Part shown: piece after piece, positions 58,352 to 64,000 of the stretch
How the letters are laid out: each line of letters begins with the position of its first letter
How positions within the stretch are numbered: position 1 is the first letter of the stretch
DNA from: BOG-224 sp963783505
GTDB lineage: Bacteria > Acidobacteriota > Terriglobia > Bryobacterales > Bryobacteraceae
Reading direction: 5' to 3'
Assembly: GCA_963783505.1 (NCBI GenBank)
Contig: CAWAOP010000018.1
Span: 62,001-126,000, forward strand
Length of the DNA: 64,000 nt
The notes under the pieces: generated by a model
Seen by the model: only the letters and a program-made list of their open reading frames with translations
Databases searched by the model: none
What the model was told of the DNA's origin: nothing
Program-made: the position numbers and the translations under genes

Positions 58352-58390
58352 TTGGCAGGGTACTTCTTCGACTCCAGCGCGCTTGCAAAA
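58352..58390 (+). pseudogene. 5' stub of a VapC PIN toxin
   Basis: From TTG at 58352, three bases after the antitoxin stop, the frame encodes LAGYFFDSSALAK, the exact N-terminus of a PIN domain with the first catalytic Asp. It then runs into unrelated basic sequence. The toxin gene has been decapitated by rearrangement; only about 13 codons remain. Confidence 0.7.
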
Positions 58391-58393
58391 GGG

Positions 58394-58596
58394 ATGCAGG
58401 CGAAGCCGCCGAAACCCAAGCGACCGGCCGAGGTCGCGATGTGGCGTTTCGCTTCGCTCGCCAATCGAAGCTCGCTGAGCCCGCAGGATTGGGAACGCTT
58501 CTACGGTTTCATCTCGCTGGCCGCGAGGTATCAAGTTGGTTGGGACCATCACGAGGTAGCGCGCCGCCTGGCCGGGTTTGGCTTCAGTGAAGAACT
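58394..58596 (+). CDS. Small helical protein truncated by IS insertion
   Basis: From the ATG at 58394: MQAKPPKPKRPAEVAMWRFASLANRSSLSPQDWERFYGFISLAARYQVGWDHHEVARRLAGFGFSEEL, then the frame enters the IS left end. The DWERFYGFI and FGFSEEL motifs suggest a small, independent protein of about 70-90 residues. No family is recognised. Its natural C-terminus is lost in the IS. Confidence 0.5.
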
Positions 58597-60428
58597 TAGC
58601 CCAACCTTCGCAGTTCGCGCGACTTTCCAGGCGAAATCGGGGGGGGCCGCGCGGTAAGTGCTTGCGGATCGATAGAACATTTTCGCCACCGCTTGTAGTG
58701 CAGCCCTACCCTCTATGCAAGCCGGAAAAAACGTGCCATTCTCGACTGGAGCATGTTCTTGCGATGCCACCGGCGGAAGAAGGACGGTAAGGAACACCGC
58801 TACTACAGCGTCGAGGAAAGCCGCCGCCTTCAATCCGGCAGAGTCGTCCAGCGCCGCGTGCTGTATCTGGGTGAGATCGACGACAGCCAGCAGTCGGCTT
58901 GGCGCAAGACGCTGGAGGTCTTCGACGAGCGCGGGCAGCAGGCGACTACGCTGAGTCGGTTTCCGGAAGACCGGCCGGTCCCCTCCGATGCCCTGGATTC
59001 CATCCAGGTCAAGCTGAGCGAGATGCAACTGCGGCGCGCGCGGCCCTTCGGCAACTGTTGGCTGGGCTGTGAACTGTGGCGGCAGTTGGAACTGGACCGA
59101 TTCTGGGAACGGCATCTGCCGCCAGGCCGCGAAGAGGTGAGTTGGCCGCGGGTGCTGGAGTTACTGGTGGTAAACCGGCTGATCGATCCGGGCAGCGAGT
59201 TCCGCGTGCATCGCCAATGGTTCGATCAAAGCGCGATGGATGTGTTACTGGGCGTGGATTTCGCGGTGGCGGAAAAGGACCGGCTGTACCGCTGCCTGGA
59301 CCGGATTCTGGAGCACCGCCAGGAATTGTTCCAGCACTTACAGCGGCGTTGGAAGACTCTGTTCGATGTCGGGTTCGACGTGTTGCTCTACGACCTGACG
59401 AGCACATACGTGGAAGGCGCGGCGGGTGTGGCTGATGGATCGCGGGATTCCCACCGAGGAAGTGCTGGCGGAAATGCGCACCAGTGGGCGGGAGATGTTC
59501 TACCTGGTGGGCACGCCGCGCGGGCGCGTGGCGAAATACGAGAAGCAGTGGCTCGATCTGGCGTGGCGCAAGGTGCGCGACTCGGTGGAAGTGAAGCTCT
59601 TCAGCCAGGACGGAGAGTTGTATGTGCTGGCCAAGAGCGAAGGCCGGCAGGCGAAAGAGATCGCGATTCGGCGCAAGAAGCTGGCGCGGCTGCTGTGGAA
59701 GCTGCGCGCCATGCGGCGGAGTTGCCCGAAGCGGGACCAGTTACTCATGCGGGTGGGCGCGGCGAAGACCGAAGCGGGCCGGGCGTTCGGGTATGTGAAG
59801 ATTCACTTGCCCGAGGCGCGCCAGGCAGTGACGCGAGAGACGTTCCGGTTCCAAGTCGACAAGGTCAGGTTACAGGCAGCCCGGTTGCGCGACGGCCACT
59901 ATCTGCTGCGCACGAATCTTGTGGCGGAAGATCCGGCGGTGCTTTGGGATCGCTACATGCAGTTGGTGCAGGTGGAAGCGGCGTTCAAGAGTCTGAAGAG
60001 CGACCTGGGGGTCCGGCCGATTCACCATCAGTTGGAACATCGCGTCGAGGCGCACATTCTGGTAGCTTTTCTGGCGTACTGCTTGACGGCGACGCCGAAA
60101 CACGGTTTGCAGGAGCATGCACCCGGATTGACTCCGAGAGCCGTGCCGGAGAAACTGGCGGCCATCCAAGCGCTGGATGTTGGGCTGCCGACCACCGATG
60201 GGCGCTGTCTGGTAATGCCGCGCTACACAGAGCCGGATGCGGACGTGGCGCTCCTGCTGCACCAACTGCGGCTGGCGCTGCCCCAACAACCGCCGCCGCG
60301 CCTGGTTATGGCTCCGGCCGACGCCACGCCTCAACTCAAAATGTAGTGCAGACCTTGGGGAAGCCGCCGCTGAAAACAAACGGCTTCACGGCGGAATATG
60401 CGCCCAAACTGCGAAGGTTGGGCTAAGT
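58594..60428 (+). mobile_element. IS1634-like element with internal deletion
   Basis: The ends are a perfect 22-base inverted repeat, 58594-58615 and 60407-60428 (ACTTAGCCCAACC start). The 1.8-kb element carries one transposase gene that lacks an internal segment. I see no target duplication flanking the repeats, so the ends may have been altered by later deletion. It disrupted the gene at 58394. Confidence 0.85.
58753..60346 (+). pseudogene. IS1634-family transposase, internally deleted
   Basis: The N-terminal half (MFLRCHRRKKDGKEHRYYSVEE and VLYLGEIDDSQQSAWRKTLE) ends at the first catalytic Asp region LLYDLTSTYVEGA. The second half starts in another frame at RRVWLMDRGIPTEEVLAEMR (second Asp) and includes the Glu region MQLVQVEAAFKSLKSDLGVRPI. 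About 80 residues that normally follow TSTYxEG and contain the segment before VMDRG are missing, with a frame change near 59418. The protein cannot be intact, so the IS is non-autonomous. Confidence 0.8.
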
Positions 60429-60652
60429 GCGGCTCGGAAGTAGCGCCGGAACGGAAATGGCCGCGCCCGGGGGTCTCGCCTTGCGCTGCGCACGTGGCGC
60501 GGCCAGTCATGGCTGCCGTCTCGGCATCCGTGCCGAGATCCTCGGAATCGATGATTTAGAAGAAATCCCGGTATCTAAGTGGCATTGAGCGCCCACGCCT
60601 TCGCATCCGTCAACTTCCGCTGCCGGGCGGCGGCCAGTCGGCTCAGCCAGGC
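60429..60652. other. Post-IS remnant region
   Basis: About 224 bases. It contains a short minus-strand frame encoding AWLSRLAAARQRKLTDAKAWALNAT after the Lrp stop, and a plus-strand LGIDDLEEIPVSKWH tail. Both look like gene debris, and neither is a supportable gene. Confidence 0.35.
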
Positions 60653-60943
60653 TTACTTTCTCGATTCCTCGTTCCCGATGTCCCACATTGCGTCCAAATC
60701 GCGCCGGCTGTAGGCTCGGAAAGCGATCAGGGTGTTCGTGGCTTCGATGCCGGCTATCTTCTGGACGCGCCCTGCCACCAGGTCGGCCAGTTCCTCATGA
60801 TCGGGCACGCGCGCGATGGCGACGAGGTCATACGACCCGGCGACGGAATAAGCCTCGGTGATGCCCGGCAGGTCGATCAGCGCCTGAGCGACCTCGGGCG
60901 TGCAGCCTTGCGCTGTATTGATAAGAACAACAGCCGTTACCAT
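60653..60943 (-). CDS. Stand-alone Lrp/AsnC RAM-domain protein
   Basis: 96 residues from MVTAVVLINTAQG. The sequence (VAQALIDLPGITEAYSVAGSYDLVAIARVPDHEELADLV) is the AsnC_trans_reg (RAM) effector domain without the usual HTH, as in SIP-like proteins. It may bind an amino acid and modulate a partner regulator. A slightly longer start at 60958 is less likely. Confidence 0.85.
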   Translation of the reverse strand: MVTAVVLINTAQGCTPEVAQALIDLPGITEAYSVAGSYDLVAIARVPDHEELADLVAGRVQKIAGIEATNTLIAFRAYSRRDLDAMWDIGNEESRK

Positions 60944-61951
60944 AATCCTCCGCTTCACTCACTCGGGCGAAGCGCCGCGGTTGTCGTGCCGCATGGATCT
61001 CGCAACGATCCAATCCACGAGACCGAGATGGCGCCGCCACGATTCTAGCAAACGGAAGCGCCGTCACACGTCGAACGCGCTCTCCCGCCCAAATCGCCCG
61101 ATCGCCGCCAGGACTGCCTGCGCGAAGAGCGAACAGGCGCGATTCTCGTGGCCAACGCCCCACAGATCAGGTGGAAACCAAGGCACCCCCAAACCCAGTT
61201 CCTCGCTCGACTCAAAAACATTTCGTTTTGTTCCCGTCACTTGCCCGGATCGAATTTCGGACTCAATCCCCTGTCGTGTTATTGCTCAAGGTGGTGAGAG
61301 GGGCGCCGCACTCTCGCCGGAGAAGGACGCCGTGCTTCCGGAGAGCCGGTGTGACGGCCCGCCCAAATTGGGTTCGTTCCACCAATTCAGTTACTGAGCC
61401 TCGCATAATACCGCGCGCCATCGAACCGAGCCGCGACCGGGGGTGCCCTTTGGGCCGAGCGGAGGCCCGGCCGTAGCAAGCCGGCTCTGTAATATTCGGC
61501 CTTCAATGAATTTGGTCGGCGTAGGCTAGGCTAGCAGTGCTCAAGAGACCGGCCCGGGCCGAATACCAGCGCGTGGTGGCTTCGGTCCGTGTCCGCTAAC
61601 AATATTCTCTTCTTGCGCTTGGGAGGGGAAATGGGTTCGTTTCGCAAAACACGCTTCCGCTATGGAAACGCGATGAGTTGCCGTGACGAAGCCGCCTGGA
61701 TCGGAGAAATTGGCTTCGTTCTGCAAATCCCGTCATTAGAGCGGCCGAATCGCCGCCACCCCAATCCCTGGCCCTCAACCCCCAAATTGGCTTCGTTCCG
61801 CAGTTTTCGCATCTCGCTCTTTTGCTTCCTCTCCGCGGGCAGCGAACGCGCTCACCGAAGCACGGCGCCCCGAACAGCGCTATCCTTTTTGTAACCCTTC
61901 CCCGCGCGGCTCGGATCGAAGTCCGGCCGTGTGCGAGGATTTGAGCCGACG
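60944..61951. other. 1-kb intergenic region with dispersed repeats before dnaE
   Basis: No supportable gene. Four copies of an AAATTGG(G/C)TTCGTTC motif occur at 61365-61380, 61629-61646, 61707-61725 and 61784-61802. A partial copy of the dispersed repeat (61426-61439) is present too. Frames that read through these repeats give protein-like strings but share no family. Confidence 0.55.
61365..61802 (+). repeat. Four dispersed AAATTGG(G/C)TTCGTTC repeats
   Basis: Copies at 61365, 61629, 61707 and 61784 agree at nearly every position over 14-16 bases; the second lacks one T. The last three continue with (T/C)(C/T)GCA. Read on the minus strand they give the consensus GAACGAAGCCAATTT, which encodes NEANF-like strings. 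The spacing is irregular (264, 78, 77), so this is not an array. Confidence 0.7.
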
Positions 61952-64000
61952 ATGTCTTTTGTCCACCTCCATTGCCACACCGATTATTCGCTGCTCGATG
62001 GCGCTTGCGATATCGAGCACCTCATCCAGGCGGCGTCGAGCAGAAAATGCCCGCCATCGCCATGACGGATCACGGCAACCTCTTCGGCGCGGTCAAGTTC
62101 TACAACACGGCCAAGGCAGAGGGCGATTCATCCGGTCATCGGCTGCGAGGTCTACGTCTCGCAGCAGGGACACAAGACGCGTTCGGATACCGACCGCTAC
62201 AACCACCTCGTGCTTCTCTGCGAAACCCAGGAAGGCTATCGCAACCTCATCAAACTGGTCTCCACCGGTTATCTCGACGGCTTCTACTATAAGCCGCGCA
62301 TCGATATGGACCTGCTGGCGCAACATTCCAAAGGCCTGATCGGCATGTCGGCGTGCCTCAGCGGGCGACATTCCGGAGACGCTGCTCTCGGACAAGCGCG
62401 ACGACGCCATCCGCCTCGCGCATACCTACGCGGATATCTTCGGCCACAACAACTTCTTCCTGGAAGATCAGGACCACAAGCTGGAGCAGGACCGCCGTCT
62501 CATTCCGGAATTGAGCCGGCTCTCGCAACAGACGGGCCTGCCGCTGGTCGTCACCAACGACTCGCACTATTTGCGCCGGGACGATGCCCGCGCGCACGAA
62601 ATCCTGCTCTGCATCCAGACCGGCAAGGGCATGAGCGATCCGTCGCGCATGAGATGGGGCGCGGCGGAGTTCTATCTCAAATCGCGCGACGAAATGATGG
62701 AGTTGTTCGGCGAACTGGAAGACGCCGTGGACCGGACCTGGGAAATTGCGCCGCGCTGCAACGCCAAGCTGGAGAAAATCAACGAGCCGTTCCCCAGGTT
62801 CGAAGTGCCCGAAGGGCACTCCACGGATACCTATTTCGAATACGTCGCGCGGAACGGCTTCGAGCAACGCCGGCCTCGCCTGGAAGCCCGGCGCGCGCAG
62901 GGAAGGCTCAAGCACGATCTCGCGGAGTACGCCGAGCGGCTCGATCGCGAGATTCGCATCATCCAGCAGATGAAGTTCTCCGGCTACTTCCTGATCGTGT
63001 GGGACTTCATCCGCTATGCGAAATCCAACGGCATACCGGTGGGGCCGGGACGCGGGTCGGCCGCCGGGAGCCTCGTGAGCTACGCCATGGCGATCACCGA
63101 TATCGACCCGCTCCAATACGGTCTCCTATTCGAACGGTTCCTGAATCCGGAGCGCGTCGATCATGCCTGACATCGACGTGGACTTCTGCATGAACCGCCG
63201 CGGCGAGGTCATCCAGTACGTGACCGAAAAATACGGCCGCGAGCAGGTGGCCCAGATCATCACCTTCAACACCATGGGCGCGCGAGCGGCTATCAAGGAT
63301 GTCGGCCGTGCGCTGGAGATGCCGTATCAGGATGTGGACCGGCTCACCAAGTTGGTGCCCAACACTCTCAACATCAAGCTCCCGGACGCCATCAAGCAGG
63401 AGAAGGGCTTTCAGGAAGCGGCCCAAAAGGACGCGCGCATCGCCGACGTGCTCGAAGTGGCGCAGCGGCTGGAGGGCTTGGCTCGCAATTGCTCCGTCCA
63501 TGCGGCCGGCGTCGTGATCGCATCGCAGCCACTGAAATCGTTAGTGCCGCTCTACAAGACCAACCGCGACGAAATCGTGACGCAGTTCGACGGCGCATCT
63601 CTGGGGAAACTGCAATTCCTGAAGATGGATTTTCTGGGCCTGACGACGCTGACTCTGATCCACGATGCGGTGCGCCTCATCCACAACGGCACGGAGTCGA
63701 TATCGTTCCGGAAGATCTGCCACTGGACGATCCGGCCACGTATCAGATCTTTTCCAAGGGGTTCACCAGCGGCGTGTTCCAGTTTGAATCCGGGCGCCAT
63801 GCGCGACATCCTGCGCCGCTACCAGCCGACTCGGCTTGAAGACCTGACGGCCCTCAATGCGCTGTACCGGCCCGGTCCGATTCAGGGCGGGATGTTGGAC
63901 GATTTCATCGAACGCAAGTGGGGCCGCCGCCCGGTTCAATATGACTTGCCCGAATTGAAGGAACTGCTCGAAGAGACCTACGGCGTCATCGTCTACCAGG
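61952..64000 (+). CDS. dnaE: DNA polymerase III alpha subunit, 5' part (about six frameshifts; 3' end outside window)
   Basis: The ATG at 61952 opens MSFVHLHCHTDYSLLDGACD, the PHP domain of DnaE. Restoring single bases near 62038, 62135, 62367, 63163, 63695 and 63785 gives a continuous product: MPAIAMTDHGNLFGAVKFYN, GDIPETLLSDKRDDAIRLAH, the catalytic PGRGSAAGSLVSYAM and MPDIDVDF, then FQFES and LTALNALYRPGP. The replicative polymerase is essential, so six lesions in 2 kb indicate poor base accuracy here unless this is a dead second dnaE copy. Confidence 0.9.

Noticed and set aside
61171..61476. 101-codon plus-strand frame upstream of dnaE
   Set aside because: It reads through one copy of the dispersed repeat and has no ribosome site or family features.

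Overview
The window is GC-rich bacterial chromosome that most resembles a soil Acidobacteriota of the Solibacter/Bryobacter type. The indicators are a TIGR03435-type 'soil' protein (40754-41542), a very long Oar-like TonB-dependent receptor with an N-terminal carboxypeptidase-regulatory-like domain (26062-29880), Tat-exported Gfo/Idh and xylose-isomerase-like proteins, many small toxin-antitoxin pairs and palindromic intergenic repeats. This placement is inference from gene content; no rRNA is present.

Layout. 0-16.7 kb is mostly housekeeping: acetyl-CoA synthetase, a VapBC pair, an MBL hydrolase, YgfZ, a phosphoesterase and PHP phosphatase, an ECF sigma/anti-sigma/secreted protein operon, thpR-plsY-gpsA, a 3-methyladenine glycosylase, HicAB, a zinc-ribbon rhomboid protease, tsaD, and an HxlR/NmrA divergent pair with a clear candidate operator. 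16.7-21.8 kb has a stand-alone histidine-kinase DHp domain, an S55-type peptidase, a palindrome cluster and a secreted beta-propeller protein. 21.9-32.8 kb is a minus-strand glycan-use locus (GH2 exo-glucosaminidase-like enzyme, Oar receptor, Gfo/Idh oxidoreductase, TIM-barrel isomerase, APC permease). 33-42.5 kb holds small accessory genes, a coupled OPT transporter/M28 peptidase, PAP2, ispG and purU. 42.6-47.1 kb is the glycine-cleavage operon gcvT-gcvH-gcvPA-gcvPB, lying directly downstream of a tRNA-Ser.

Accessory region. A tRNA-Pro at 48118-48195 has its 3' 45 bases perfectly repeated at 52870-52914. The 4.7 kb between carries a tiny zinc-ribbon protein, an operator-controlled small gene, three unrecognised genes (two translationally coupled) and a HigBA-like toxin-antitoxin pair, but no visible integrase. 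To its right are a truncated HNH nuclease, a class II Fic protein preceded by five TTTCGAC repeats, a SWIM-SNF2 ATPase, a broken antitoxin/VapC pair and an internally deleted IS1634-like element. The cassette at 49430-51760 and the Fic/SNF2 block are the best candidates for an undescribed system.

Sequence quality. At least ten genes are broken by single-base shifts that restore an obvious family sequence when corrected. They include the essential genes ispG and dnaE (about six shifts in 2 kb of dnaE). I read most of these as base-calling or assembly errors rather than pseudogenes; spans given for such genes are the reconstructed ones.
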